Source of the DNA: Shinella zoogloeoides
Lineage (GTDB): Bacteria; Pseudomonadota; Alphaproteobacteria; Rhizobiales; Rhizobiaceae
Length of the DNA stretch: 64,000 nt
Reading direction: 5' to 3'
Assembly (NCBI RefSeq): GCF_033705735.1
Contig: NZ_CP131133.1
Span: forward strand, 62,001-126,000
The position numbers and the translations under genes are program-made. Positions within the stretch are counted from its first letter, which is position 1, and every line of letters begins with the position of its first letter. Of this stretch, positions 47,562 to 54,894 are shown piece after piece. The notes below the pieces were generated by a model. It made no database searches. It saw only the letters and a list, made by a program, of their open reading frames with translations, and was not told where the DNA came from.

Positions 47562-47953
47562 GGCTTCTGCTCGATACCCACACATTGTTATGGTGGTTGA
47601 ATGACGACGAGAAGCTGGGAGCGCGTGCCCGCGACTTGATCGGCGATCCCGCGAACGACGTTCTTGTCAGCGCGGTATCCCTATGGGAAATCACCGTGAA
47701 GCTGCGCATCGGCAAGCTCGATGCGGACATCGAAGAGATTCTTGCCATCCTCCCGGATCAAGGGTTTCAGCGCCTCGACATTTCCGATGCCCATCTGGTG
47801 GCGCTGGCCGGACTACCGGTTCATCATCGCGATCCGTTCGATCACCTCCTCATCGCGCAGGCGTTTGCCGAGGATGCGCATTTCGTTTCCGAAGATCAGA
47901 ACGTGCCTCTCTATGGTGTTCCGTTCCTGACGTGCTCGGACTCTGCGGCTTGA
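47558..47953 (+). CDS. PIN-domain (VapC-type) ribonuclease toxin
   Basis: A 131-aa toxin starting at GTG 47558. PIN-domain acidic residues are in place: Asp6 in LLLDTHTLLWWLND, the glutamate in SLWEITVKLRIGKL and the aspartate in HHRDPFDHLLIAQAF. It cleaves RNA when the antitoxin is lost, supporting plasmid maintenance. Phd-type antitoxin with PIN toxin is a common mixed pairing. Confidence 0.9.
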   Translation: MRLLLDTHTLLWWLNDDEKLGARARDLIGDPANDVLVSAVSLWEITVKLRIGKLDADIEEILAILPDQGFQRLDISDAHLVALAGLPVHHRDPFDHLLIAQAFAEDAHFVSEDQNVPLYGVPFLTCSDSAA

Positions 47954-48053
47954 CCGGCCCACGGCCGGCGGGGTTGATCACTGCGCTCCGCCCGGTTCCC
48001 GGGCGAGGCCGGCGAGAAGCCCTTCGGGCCTGCATGTATAGCAGAGGCGATAA

Positions 48054-48115
48054 ACATCCTTATCTTCTTGGGCTCCGGCATCACCGTCTGGGAACTGAAG
48101 GGAGAGGGCGCGTGA
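48054..48115 (+). pseudogene. Duplicated 3' remnant of the DUF2493 gene
   Basis: The translated remnant reads ILIFLGSGITVWELKGEGA, matching the last part of the SLOG protein (VIIFPGSGIT...VWELKGGGA) minus 13 residues. The missing 39 bp lie exactly between two GGCATCACCG copies in the intact gene (47131-47140 and 47170-47179), so the remnant lost them by recombination between direct repeats. It lies 100 bp beyond the toxin gene. Confidence 0.85.
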
Positions 48116-48177
48116 GCGCTCTTTCTCTCTCTTCAGGCCCTTTTCCGCCGGGCGTTCAGCTCGGCGGAAAAGCGTCC

Positions 48178-48549
48178 CTAGCGTTTCGGGCGAGGATGCC
48201 CCATCAGGCTCTCATATTCGCGGTCGGTCAATCGTTCGACTGTGCGCAGCTGCGCGGGAATGTCCATCCGTTCGTGGAGAACAGCGGCGACGACAAAGGT
48301 CGCGTCGTCCACCACGATATAGGCAGCATAGTGATGCTCGATCTTGTGGAGCCGGAACAGGGAACGGCCCACCCGCTCGTCTTTCTTCATGCACACGAGG
48401 GCATAGGCTTCGGGGATTTCCTCGAAGCCCTTGCGAAGCAGGCGTCCATAGGCTTTCGCCTGTTGCGGCGACCAAATGCGTGCGGTCTCGCGGATCGCCA
48501 GACGGTAGTTTTCCAATGCCGTCGGCAGGATAAGGATGCGGGGAGCCAC
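48178..48549 (-). CDS. ParE/RelE-superfamily toxin
   Basis: A 123-aa toxin beginning at GTG 48549, which shares a base with the antitoxin stop (TAGTG). ParE-like features are the helical RETARIWSPQQAKAYGRLLRK, GRSLFRLHKIEHHYAAYIVV with basic and aromatic residues on the central strands, and a C-terminal VAAVLHERMDIPAQL strand. ParE toxins poison gyrase, RelE toxins cut mRNA; which applies cannot be decided here. Confidence 0.82.
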   Translation of the reverse strand: MAPRILILPTALENYRLAIRETARIWSPQQAKAYGRLLRKGFEEIPEAYALVCMKKDERVGRSLFRLHKIEHHYAAYIVVDDATFVVAAVLHERMDIPAQLRTVERLTDREYESLMGHPRPKR

Positions 48550-48806
48550 TAACGCAGCTCTTCGTCCAGTTCCGCGTCGACGGCATCCAGGGCGGACAGA
48601 GGCAGCGTTTCCCCGCGCCGGAATTCTTCTTCCGCCTTCAACAATGAGCGGACCGCATAACGGCGGTCTTCCTCGCGGGCCATGTCTTCGCGGATCAGCG
48701 CGCGCACATATTCACTCGGCGTCGTGTACTGGTTCTTGCCGTTTGCGCGCATATCGACGAAGGCGCGCATTTCATCGGGCAAACTCACATGCAGGCTGCT
48801 GGTCAC
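48549..48806 (-). CDS. ParD-like ribbon-helix-helix antitoxin
   Basis: An 85-aa antitoxin from GTG 48806 with GGGAGGG about 6 nt upstream; the longer frame to 48869 lacks such a site. The N-terminal SSLHVSLPDEMRAFVDMRAN then YTTPSEYVRALIREDMAREE is the ParD ribbon-helix-helix, and the acidic C-terminus (LSALDAVDAELDEEL) would neutralise the basic toxin. It precedes and overlaps the toxin gene. Confidence 0.85.
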   Translation of the reverse strand: MTSSLHVSLPDEMRAFVDMRANGKNQYTTPSEYVRALIREDMAREEDRRYAVRSLLKAEEEFRRGETLPLSALDAVDAELDEELR

Positions 48807-49115
48807 GGCGGTGCCCTCCCGGTTGGATTTGTCGAGGCGAATTTTCCTGTACTGGGACTTCAATGTCAATATTTGACATCGGCATGGCAGTTGCGACGTT
48901 GGGCATGAAGGGTATCGCCGCAGGTCCCGAGCAAACGTCTGGCATGGCTGGTTCCCCCTTTCTCCCTGCGCAGCGAACGCCGGCCGAAGGCCGGCCCGGC
49001 ATCTGCCGCCCCGCGGAACGGCTTCGCCGTTCCGCTCCTTCGAGACGATGCGGTCGCTGAGAGGGAGAGGCGGGCCAGGAGGGGTAGGCCTGTTAGTGGA
49101 AGTAGGAGAGCGACC
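48807..49115. other. Divergent intergenic region with family B leader copy 6
   Basis: The left part holds the ParD operator and promoter. The centre has strong hairpins, GCCGGCC-GAA-GGCCGGC (about 48981-48997) and GGAACGGC-TTC-GCCGTTCC (about 49016-49034). The right end (about 49060-49115) is a family B leader, GAGAGGGAGAGGCGGGCCAG then GTAGGAGAGCGACC, running into the ATG at 49116. No coding sequence is supported. Confidence 0.55.
48863..48879. promoter_or_regulatory. Palindromic operator of the ParDE-like module
   Basis: ATGTCAATATTTGACAT is a perfect palindrome with 7-bp arms and a 3-bp centre. On the minus strand TTGACA within it can act as a -35 element with GAAAAT 17 bp downstream as -10, so ribbon-helix-helix binding would block RNA polymerase. 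Confidence 0.7.
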
Positions 49116-49652
49116 ATGGCGATGATATTCATAGGCGGATCACGCGACATATTCGAGCTGCCGGAACCGGTGATTGCGCGCATCGGCGCGATGATCGCCG
49201 GCGAGCACGGCGTGTTGGTCGGCGATGCGCCCGGAGCCGACGCGGAGGCGCAGAGCCTGCTCGCCGGCTACGGCTATGAGCATGTCGGCGTCTTCCATGC
49301 CGGCAACGAGCCGCGCAACAATCTGGGCGACTGGGCGGCCTATCACCGGCCCGCGCCGGGAAGCGCGCACGGCTACGCCTTTCATGCAGAAAAAGACCGC
49401 GAGATGGCGCGGCGCGCGGATTACGGGCTGATGGTCTGGGATGGCGCTTCGCCGGGAACCTGCCTCAACATGCTGCGCCTTGCCGCAGCCGGCTCCCCTT
49501 GCGTCGTCTACGACACGATGCTTAGCGCGAAGTTCACGCTCCGAAGCCTTCCCGATTGGCAAGAGATGCTGCGCAGTGCCGGTCGGGATCTGGTGAGGCG
49601 GATCGAGGCACGCATGACCGACGGGGAGCGCCATCTCGCCAACGGGCGATGA
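49116..49652 (+). CDS. SLOG-like Rossmann-fold protein
   Basis: A 178-aa protein starting at the ATG that ends a family B leader. It has the layout of SLOG/DprA-like nucleotide-binding proteins: MIFIGGSRDIFELPEPV, GVLVGDAPGADAEAQSLLAG and REMARRADYGLMVWDGASPG then CLNMLRLAAAGSPCVVYD. A ligand-binding role for a nucleotide derivative is likely by fold. Together with the DUF2493 protein it is the second SLOG-type gene within 4 kb. Confidence 0.75.
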   Translation: MAMIFIGGSRDIFELPEPVIARIGAMIAGEHGVLVGDAPGADAEAQSLLAGYGYEHVGVFHAGNEPRNNLGDWAAYHRPAPGSAHGYAFHAEKDREMARRADYGLMVWDGASPGTCLNMLRLAAAGSPCVVYDTMLSAKFTLRSLPDWQEMLRSAGRDLVRRIEARMTDGERHLANGR

Positions 49653-49769
49653 AACACCTGTTCGGCGGGCGTCTTGCCCGGCCGCCGCCGGCCGACAGCC
49701 GCCGGCGTTTCGCCGCGATGATCTCCGTGGCTTCCCGCCGCCCCCTTGCGCGGCCGGTCCGCTCGGCCT

Positions 49770-50110
49770 CTCCGGTGTCGTGCAGAGAGAGAGATCGTCT
49801 CCTTGCCGTCCTCGCCGCCCGGCGCGACGGCCAGGACCGATGTGGAAGATAATGCCAGCCTCGAAGGCTTCCATCCGGGCCGAGCGCGGTATATCGGGCC
49901 CGGTGCTTGGCTGTACCCAGTCCCAACCCACGCCGTCGAACGCCGGGCGCTTGCGAAGACGGCGGCACCCCGGAGCACCCTCGCAGGGTGGTCGCGCGGG
50001 AAGGGCGGCGAAGGCAATGGCGGGCAGACTGATGAACAAAGGCGCATCCACGATCGCGGTGATGGCGGAAAGGCAGCAAGTCGGGACACCAGGGCACGCA
50101 TCGCCTCCGG
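49770..50110 (-). pseudogene. Decayed inverted copy of the DUF736 gene
   Basis: The minus strand encodes VGWDWVQPSTGPDIPRSARM then EAFEAGIIFHIG, and after a one-base shift LAVAPGGEDGKETISL. These align with the intact DUF736 protein at 50344 (GWNRISPRSGAEYVSIRMEA, EIGVIFGNLAPAPGGEDNKK). Upstream, GGGAACGGGCCGGGCGGAAC matches the intact gene's leader GGGAACGGTCCCGATGGAAC. The 5' coding part is scrambled and no start or open frame remains. The copy is oriented opposite to the intact gene, with a long palindrome between them. Confidence 0.8.
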
Positions 50111-50197
50111 TTCCGCCCGGCCCGTTCCCATTGATGCCGACTTTGTAGAGGACTGCCTGCTTTTGCGGCCAACCCCTGAAGGGGGAAGACTCGACAG

Positions 50198-50262
50198 AAA
50201 TTTTTGCAAAATTCGATTTCTGTTTGTCCGCTTTGGCGGCAAATCGAATTTTGCAAAAATTT
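50198..50262. repeat. Long AT-rich perfect palindrome (22-bp arms)
   Basis: The arms at 50198-50219 and 50241-50262 are exact reverse complements (left arm begins AAATTTTTGCAAAATTCG) around a 21-bp centre that itself contains CCGC-TTTG-GCGG. It stands out as AT-rich in a GC-rich plasmid and sits at the axis of the DUF736 inverted duplication. It could extrude as a cruciform, fold in single-stranded DNA, or act as a bidirectional regulatory site. Confidence 0.9.
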
Positions 50263-50343
50263 CCGCCGAGCTGACCGCAGCAGGACAGCCCTCTCCTTTG
50301 CCGACATCGGGAACGGTCCCGATGGAACCGAAGGAGAACTACC

Positions 50344-50667
50344 ATGGCATCCACGATCGCAAACCTCACCACCAAGGCCGACGGCTCGATGGAAGGCGTC
50401 TTCGCCACGCTCCGCGTCAATGCCCCGATCGCCGTCCTCCCCAACGCCCACAAGTCCCGCGAGGACGCCCCGGACTACCGCGTCATCAACAAGCGCACCG
50501 GGTTTGAGATCGGCGCGGGCTGGAACAGGATCTCGCCGCGCAGCGGGGCAGAATACGTTTCGATCCGGATGGAGGCCCCCGAGATCGGCGTCATCTTCGG
50601 AAACCTGGCCCCCGCGCCCGGCGGCGAGGACAACAAGAAAGTGCTCCTCTGGAACCACCCGGAGTGA
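50344..50667 (+). CDS. DUF736-family protein
   Basis: A 107-aa protein with CGAAGGAGAACTACC before the ATG. The family pattern is visible: an N-terminal KADGSMEGVFATLRVNAPI, then EDAPDYRVINKRTGFEIGAG and YVSIRMEAPEIGVIFGNLA. DUF736 proteins are small, abundant and nearly confined to alphaproteobacterial plasmids and integrative elements; their role is unknown, though single-stranded DNA binding has been suspected from fold. It is the intact partner of the decayed copy at 49770-50110. Confidence 0.9.
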   Translation: MASTIANLTTKADGSMEGVFATLRVNAPIAVLPNAHKSREDAPDYRVINKRTGFEIGAGWNRISPRSGAEYVSIRMEAPEIGVIFGNLAPAPGGEDNKKVLLWNHPE

Positions 50668-50683
50668 GCTGAGCCGAACCGGC

Positions 50684-50703
50684 CCGGCCCCGAAAGGGGC
50701 CGG
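50684..50703 (+). terminator. Intrinsic terminator of DUF736
   Basis: CCGGCCCC (50684-50691), a GAAA tetraloop and GGGGCCGG (50696-50703) form a perfect 8-bp stem 17 nt after the DUF736 stop, followed by CTTCCTTG. The tetraloop and stem resemble the family A hairpins but no start codon follows closely. Confidence 0.75.
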
Positions 50704-50985
50704 CTTCCTTGCGTGCTTCCAGCCGCGATCGCGAAACGGCGCGCATGTCAGGGTGCCCCACGAGAGGAAGGTCTGTCTGCTCAGATACCCAATCATGCCG
50801 TGAGGCCCGTGCCGCCTCAAGCACTTCGCGGCACCTCCAATTTTCAGCCGCCGCCCTGAAGGGCGCCGTCAGAAAATCGGTTCCTCCGCTCGCCGGCTCC
50901 GCCGGTCGCCTGCGGCGATCCTTGACCCGGCCCGACCCTCACGACCCCGGGCGTCATCTTTCACATCAACAAGGAGATGACGACG
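50704..50985 (+). other. Intergenic region with a further hairpin
   Basis: No gene of convincing composition is present. A hairpin with outer arms ATTTTC (50840-50845) and GAAAAT (50872-50877) and a GC inner stem around GCCC-TGAA-GGGC stands out, followed by GC-rich repeats near 50890-50925. The right end supplies AAGGAG for the small gene at 50986. Confidence 0.45.
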
Positions 50986-51141
50986 ATGACGAACACCCTC
51001 GAGAGCCACATCGAAGAACTGCGCCGCGAAGCGAGCCACTGCGACCCGGCCGAGCGCGCCCAGATCGAGGCGGAGCTGGAACAGGCCCGCGCTGAGCTGG
51101 CCGCAATCGTCGCCGCCGAAGACGCCGAGCCTCCCCACTGA
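50986..51141 (+). CDS. Small helical protein, 51 aa
   Basis: ATG 50986 lies 9 nt after AAGGAG; an earlier ATG at 50977 abuts that site and is less likely. The product is a charged helix (MTNTLESHIEELRREASHCD, then AQIEAELEQARAELAAIVAA) with a heptad-like pattern suggesting a coiled coil. Third-position GC bias supports coding. It may be a small regulator or partner protein; no family recognised. Confidence 0.6.
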   Translation: MTNTLESHIEELRREASHCDPAERAQIEAELEQARAELAAIVAAEDAEPPH

Positions 51142-51240
51142 GGGAGGTTTCTGCCTTGCACGATGGGGCCGATGCGCCGGATCGACCGGCGCATCGGCCC
51201 GAGGCTGCGCCTCACCCCCGCGTCCCATCTTTGTTGCGCA

Positions 51241-51507
51241 TCATCCGCGCGTCAATGGCTCAACGGACTTCACCCGGTATCCACGGGCACGCCTTTCTCG
51301 CAGTAAGTCGAGAAACAGCGCGACAGCTTCTTCCTCTCTTTCGAAATCATGCACCATCGTCCGACCGAGCGTGCCGATCCTTCCCCAGCGGCGCAGCAGA
51401 CGCGGTGTGCCGAAAAGGGTCGGTTCGATCGCGAGCGTATAGAAGCGCGCCATGTTCCGGTCAGGATCCACGCGCTCGACATAGAGGTGATAGGGCTGAA
51501 TGAGCAT
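51241..51507 (-). CDS. WGR-domain protein
   Basis: An 88-aa protein almost entirely one WGR domain: YHLYVERVDPDRNMARFYTL, then RLLRRWGRIGTLGRTMVHDF with the defining W-G-R, and a closing helix EEEAVALFLDLLRERRARGY. WGR domains bind nucleic acid ends in PARP proteins; stand-alone versions are common on rhizobial plasmids. The ATG at 51507 fits the domain start, but the frame extends to an ATG at 51579, which would add 24 residues. Confidence 0.85.
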   Translation of the reverse strand: MLIQPYHLYVERVDPDRNMARFYTLAIEPTLFGTPRLLRRWGRIGTLGRTMVHDFEREEEAVALFLDLLRERRARGYRVKSVEPLTRG

Positions 51508-51828
51508 TGTCGGAGAATCGCCTGTCCAGATTCCGGCGTCCAACGACAGTTTTGAATCGATCCGGACGGTCCGATTCATCTTCGTGATAGTTGGGCGGCT
51601 CGGGACAACGGGTGCTTTGGGCGAGCCGGCCTGCGGCCGACCGGGTGCTATTCGCTTTGCTCACGGTGCCCGCAAGCGGTCTCCGCCCATCCGGGTGACG
51701 CCCCCTCTCGCGGGACGCCGCCGAACTTTCCTTGCCCTATTCAGCCACCCCGACTAAACTCACTAAAATCCGAGAGTTTACGTCGACCCACGATGCATGG
51801 CGCACCGAATCTGGCAAAGGAGTTCAGC

Positions 51829-52230
51829 ATGGCGATCGAAGAACGGTCCATTGCCCGCACCAATGCACATCCTGAGGTGCGGAGCCCACTTTCCAGGATG
51901 GTGCGGTATGTCGCGCGCGTGACCACCGCGCTTGCCGCGGGAGCCGTCCGCGGCGTCCTCCATGGCATCTGGCACCTTGCCTATTTCCTGCTTTGCCTGC
52001 TTCGCCCGGTCGTCAACGTGATGATGCTCGGCGGTCTCATTATGCCGCTGGTCGCGTTTGTCGCTTTCGTCAAACCCGAAGCAGCCAATGGAATGCCGTT
52101 CTGGGATTTCCTGCTCATGGCAGCCGGCTTCGTCGGGGTTTCCATGGGCTATTCGAAGTTCGCCGACTGGATTGCGTCGCCGGGTACGGAAGACCCTGCA
52201 GCTCGATATGGTCGTTCCGATTGGCGCTGA
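51829..52230 (+). CDS. Small inner-membrane protein next to traG
   Basis: A 133-aa protein from ATG 51829 behind AAAGGAGTTCAGC. Hydrophobic segments lie at about 45-70 (HGIWHLAYFLLCLLRPVVNV), 70-85 (MMLGGLIMPLVAFVAFV) and 95-115 (FWDFLLMAAGFVGVSMGY). It is convergent with traG, separated by 15 bp. A role in transfer is possible from position but no family is recognised. Confidence 0.6.
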   Translation: MAIEERSIARTNAHPEVRSPLSRMVRYVARVTTALAAGAVRGVLHGIWHLAYFLLCLLRPVVNVMMLGGLIMPLVAFVAFVKPEAANGMPFWDFLLMAAGFVGVSMGYSKFADWIASPGTEDPAARYGRSDWR

Positions 52231-52245
52231 CCGCTGCCCGCAACC

Positions 52246-54165
52246 TCACGGCCGGCCGCCTTTGACGAAGCGGTTGGCGGCCGCCGCCGCGTCCATTTCC
52301 TTCCGCCGAAAGTAGACCGCGCGCCCGCAGCGGATCGGGCTATGGCCCTGCACGATGATGATCTGCTCGTCCTTGCGCATGTCTTGCGTGATTTCGTGCG
52401 GCATGATCAGCGGCCGGCGCTGGAAGTTGAGGCTTTCGGATTTCCGCGAGGCGCTGCTTTTCGTGTCCCAGCCGATATTGCGCGAACTGCCCTTCACCTC
52501 GACGGTCATTTCCCCGCATTGCGCGGAGACATTGCGCGCTGTGTCGAGCGCCTTGATGGCGGCGTAGCTCGCAAAGGCGCAGCCATCGATCCATGACACC
52601 GCGCCGTCCTTGCCGAAATGCCGCTCAAGCTGGCCGACGGACTGGTACATCAGCATCATGCTGATCCCGTATTTGCGACCGCGATCACGCGCCTCTTCCA
52701 GCACCCGCATATAGCCGAGCAAATCGACCTCATCGAGCATGAACAGGGCCCGGCGCTGAAACGCGCCGTCCGCCTCGATCATCGCATTGATCAGCGAGCC
52801 GATGATCACGCGGCCGATCCCCGGATAGGATCGCAGGATCGATGCGGGAATGTTCAGGAACACGTCTTTCTTGCCTTCGGCGATCTCGGACGATTTGAAC
52901 GTGTTGCCACAGACGAGGGCAGCATAATTGTCGAGGGACAGCCACTGCGTATCCTTCGATGCCGTTGAATAGACGCCCGAGAAGGTTTGCTCCGTCATGT
53001 TGACGAACACGCCCAGCGTTTCGCGGATGAAGGCCGAAGCTGAATGCTCCTGAACGTTGCGGAGCATGGCGAGCACAGAGGTCTCCGGCTCCGAAACGAT
53101 CTGGCGAAGGCTGCGCAGATTGCGCCGATCGGCGAATTCCGGCGACAGCATCACATGCGCCAGAAGCCCGGTCAGAAGATTGTGCGCCTGGTTCTGGAAG
53201 TAGGAGCCGGTGGAGCTTTCGAAGCGCACGCTTTCCGACAGCAGCATATGAGCGATGCCGACGATGTCCTCCTCCTTTTTCGTCGAGGTCTCGATCCCGT
53301 CGAGGACATTGAAGCCCATGATCGGGTTCGTCGGATCGAGCACCATGACCTCGCGCCGCAACGCCTTCCGCCGATGCTCGACCACAATCGGCGCGACCTC
53401 GGTGGACGGATCGAGGCAAATGATCGGTCCGGTGTAACGCAGCGCGGTCGGTACGACGTTGCTGGTCGTCTTGTAGCCACCCGACCCGGCGAAGAAGAGC
53501 ATGTGCGTGGAATCGAAATCCTGCTTGTAGGTGAGCAGCGGCGCTGTTCCGCCCTTACCCCATGTCGACGGATCGTTTGGATCAAACGGTAGCGCGTGGA
53601 CGAGCTCCTTGTCGACGCGATAGCGCTCTCCGACGACGATCTCGCCATTGTCCGGAAAGAGCCGCGCGGCCGCAGCCATCGGCAGCCAATCCGCGTCGCC
53701 GAAGGTTCCGTGCTTGGCGCGCTTGACCGGTTCGGGCACGACGCTGGAAATGCGCGCCGCCACCGCCGCCGCCATGAAGCCGACCGCCGCGCTGGCAACC
53801 GCGACCATATCGAGGAAGGACAGCGCCTGATCCCAGCTCAATGCGCCGCGCTCGACGTAAGGTGAAAGCCGGGCAACCTCGCGCAGCCCATAAAAGCCCG
53901 CCATGAGCAGAAAGCAGACGAAGCCTGCCATCGCGATCGGCCGACGCCGATGCAGCGGCAGCGCCCAGACCGCGAGGAGCCCGGCGAGCGGTCCGAACAG
54001 AAGGACCGGAACCGGCGACGTCCGCAGGAACCAGTACTGCGTCTTCCCCGACATGCCCGTCGCCAGTTCTGGCCAACGCCAATTGGCGACATAGAAGGCG
54101 AAGCCCGAAACGACGATCGGCACGAGAACGAGCAACAGGCTCGGATGCGGTTTGGCTCGGACCAT
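52246..54165 (-). CDS. traG: TraG, type IV coupling protein (VirD4 family)
   Basis: A 639-aa inner-membrane ATPase that links the relaxosome to the type IV secretion channel. N-terminal membrane segments lie at about 8-25, 52-70, 78-95 and 115-135. Walker A is GSGGYKTT (227-234) and Walker B FMLDEVDLLGY. Blocks such as ICLDPSTEVAPIVVEHRR, DPTNPIMGFNVLDGI, FLNIPASILRSYPGIGRVII and DGCAFASYAAI match Ti-type TraG. The ATG at 54165 (preferred over GTG 54168) overlaps the traD stop by one base. The mating-pore genes themselves are not in this window. Confidence 0.95.
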   Translation of the reverse strand: MVRAKPHPSLLLVLVPIVVSGFAFYVANWRWPELATGMSGKTQYWFLRTSPVPVLLFGPLAGLLAVWALPLHRRRPIAMAGFVCFLLMAGFYGLREVARLSPYVERGALSWDQALSFLDMVAVASAAVGFMAAAVAARISSVVPEPVKRAKHGTFGDADWLPMAAAARLFPDNGEIVVGERYRVDKELVHALPFDPNDPSTWGKGGTAPLLTYKQDFDSTHMLFFAGSGGYKTTSNVVPTALRYTGPIICLDPSTEVAPIVVEHRRKALRREVMVLDPTNPIMGFNVLDGIETSTKKEEDIVGIAHMLLSESVRFESSTGSYFQNQAHNLLTGLLAHVMLSPEFADRRNLRSLRQIVSEPETSVLAMLRNVQEHSASAFIRETLGVFVNMTEQTFSGVYSTASKDTQWLSLDNYAALVCGNTFKSSEIAEGKKDVFLNIPASILRSYPGIGRVIIGSLINAMIEADGAFQRRALFMLDEVDLLGYMRVLEEARDRGRKYGISMMLMYQSVGQLERHFGKDGAVSWIDGCAFASYAAIKALDTARNVSAQCGEMTVEVKGSSRNIGWDTKSSASRKSESLNFQRRPLIMPHEITQDMRKDEQIIIVQGHSPIRCGRAVYFRRKEMDAAAAANRFVKGGRP

Positions 54166-54395
54166 CACTCCGCAGCCTCCAGCATCGCTCGGCCGCCATC
54201 GAGGGCGGGAGCCTTGAAGGCTTCCTCGCCGACATCGCGCAGCCGCCGATATTCCGGCGAGCCGGACACGACACGCGCCAGTTCGATGAGCCCGCCGAGC
54301 AGGAAGGCGCGGTCCGCCTTCGACAGTCCGGCCCGCACGACGATCCCGCCGAGCAGGAATTTGTCGCGGGCCTCCTTCTTGCGATCAGCCGTCAT
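54165..54395 (-). CDS. traD: TraD, small conjugal transfer protein
   Basis: A 76-aa protein matching Ti-type TraD in size, position and sequence (KKEARDKFLLGGIVVRAGLS then RAFLLGGLIELARVVSGSPE). It starts at ATG 54395, overlapping the 3' end of traC by 11 bp, and ends in TGATG with traG. Thought to be a transfer accessory factor; its exact role in Ti-like systems is unclear. Confidence 0.9.
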   Translation of the reverse strand: MTADRKKEARDKFLLGGIVVRAGLSKADRAFLLGGLIELARVVSGSPEYRRLRDVGEEAFKAPALDGGRAMLEAAE

Positions 54396-54672
54396 GAGGA
54401 ACCTCCGTCGCCGCTCCAGTCCCGCCACCTGGCTGTCCACGCGCCGAACCAGATGCGCCACCAGCCCCTTTCTTCTCCGCTTTGCGAAATCGCGCCGCGA
54501 TCTCCTCGAAGATGCGATCGACCTCCTCGTCGGCAATCTCCATCTCCGCCAGCCCCGCCTTCGTGGCGGCGCGTGCAAACCGCTCGGCGGATTTTACTAT
54601 CAAAGTTTTACGACGTTCGCGCAGCTTCTCGATTTGCGCGTCGATATCCAGAATCGACGATTTCGCAGCCAT
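54385..54672 (-). CDS. traC: TraC, relaxosome accessory protein
   Basis: A 95-aa protein beginning SSILDIDAQIEKLRERRKTL, a charged helical segment typical of TraC/MobC-like relaxosome components, with a glycine-rich C-terminus. ATG 54672 follows GAGGAAACC. First gene of the leftward traC-traD-traG operon, divergent from traA across oriT. A possible promoter (TTGCAC, 17 bp, TATCGT) lies near 54733-54761 on the minus strand. Confidence 0.9.
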   Translation of the reverse strand: MAAKSSILDIDAQIEKLRERRKTLIVKSAERFARAATKAGLAEMEIADEEVDRIFEEIAARFRKAEKKGAGGASGSARGQPGGGTGAATEVPHDG

Positions 54673-54840
54673 TTATGCGGTTTCCTCTCTTGAAGTGAAT
54701 TCTGTCATCACTCGATCATACTGACTAGAAAACGATAGTAAAATAAGCTACCTTGTGCAAGTCCCCAAAACGTCGATGCCGGAACTCCGGCCTGGGCCGT
54801 CTTCCGAAAAAACGGCATCGGACCTGCGGTCCGATTGGTT

Positions 54841-54890
54841 TGAGGGCGCAATATACGTCGCTGGCGCGACGTGCCTGGGAGATCGGAGAC
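54841..54890. other. Origin of transfer (oriT), RSF1010/Ti type
   Basis: The inverted repeat ACGTCGC-TGGC-GCGACGT (54855-54872) is flanked by GAGGGCGCAATAT. On the minus strand this reads ATATTGCGCCCTC beside the inverted repeat, closely matching the RSF1010-type nick region (TAAGTG/CGCCCT) used by Ti-plasmid TraA relaxases. Nicking is expected on the minus strand near 54848-54850. The site lies between divergent traC and traA, exactly as in Ti plasmids. Confidence 0.9.
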
Positions 54891-54894
54891 AGTC

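Noticed and set aside
49140..50453. 437-aa minus-strand frame across the DUF736 region
   Set aside because: It joins the antisense of the SLOG gene, the decayed DUF736 copy and the palindrome. Only the DUF736-like part has homology, and it needs a frameshift, so a pseudogene is the better call.
54673..54894. Ti-type tra box (TraR operator) between traC and traA
   Set aside because: No 18-bp dyad of the ACGTGCAGA-type was found; the clear dyad ACGTCGC-TGGC-GCGACGT belongs to oriT.
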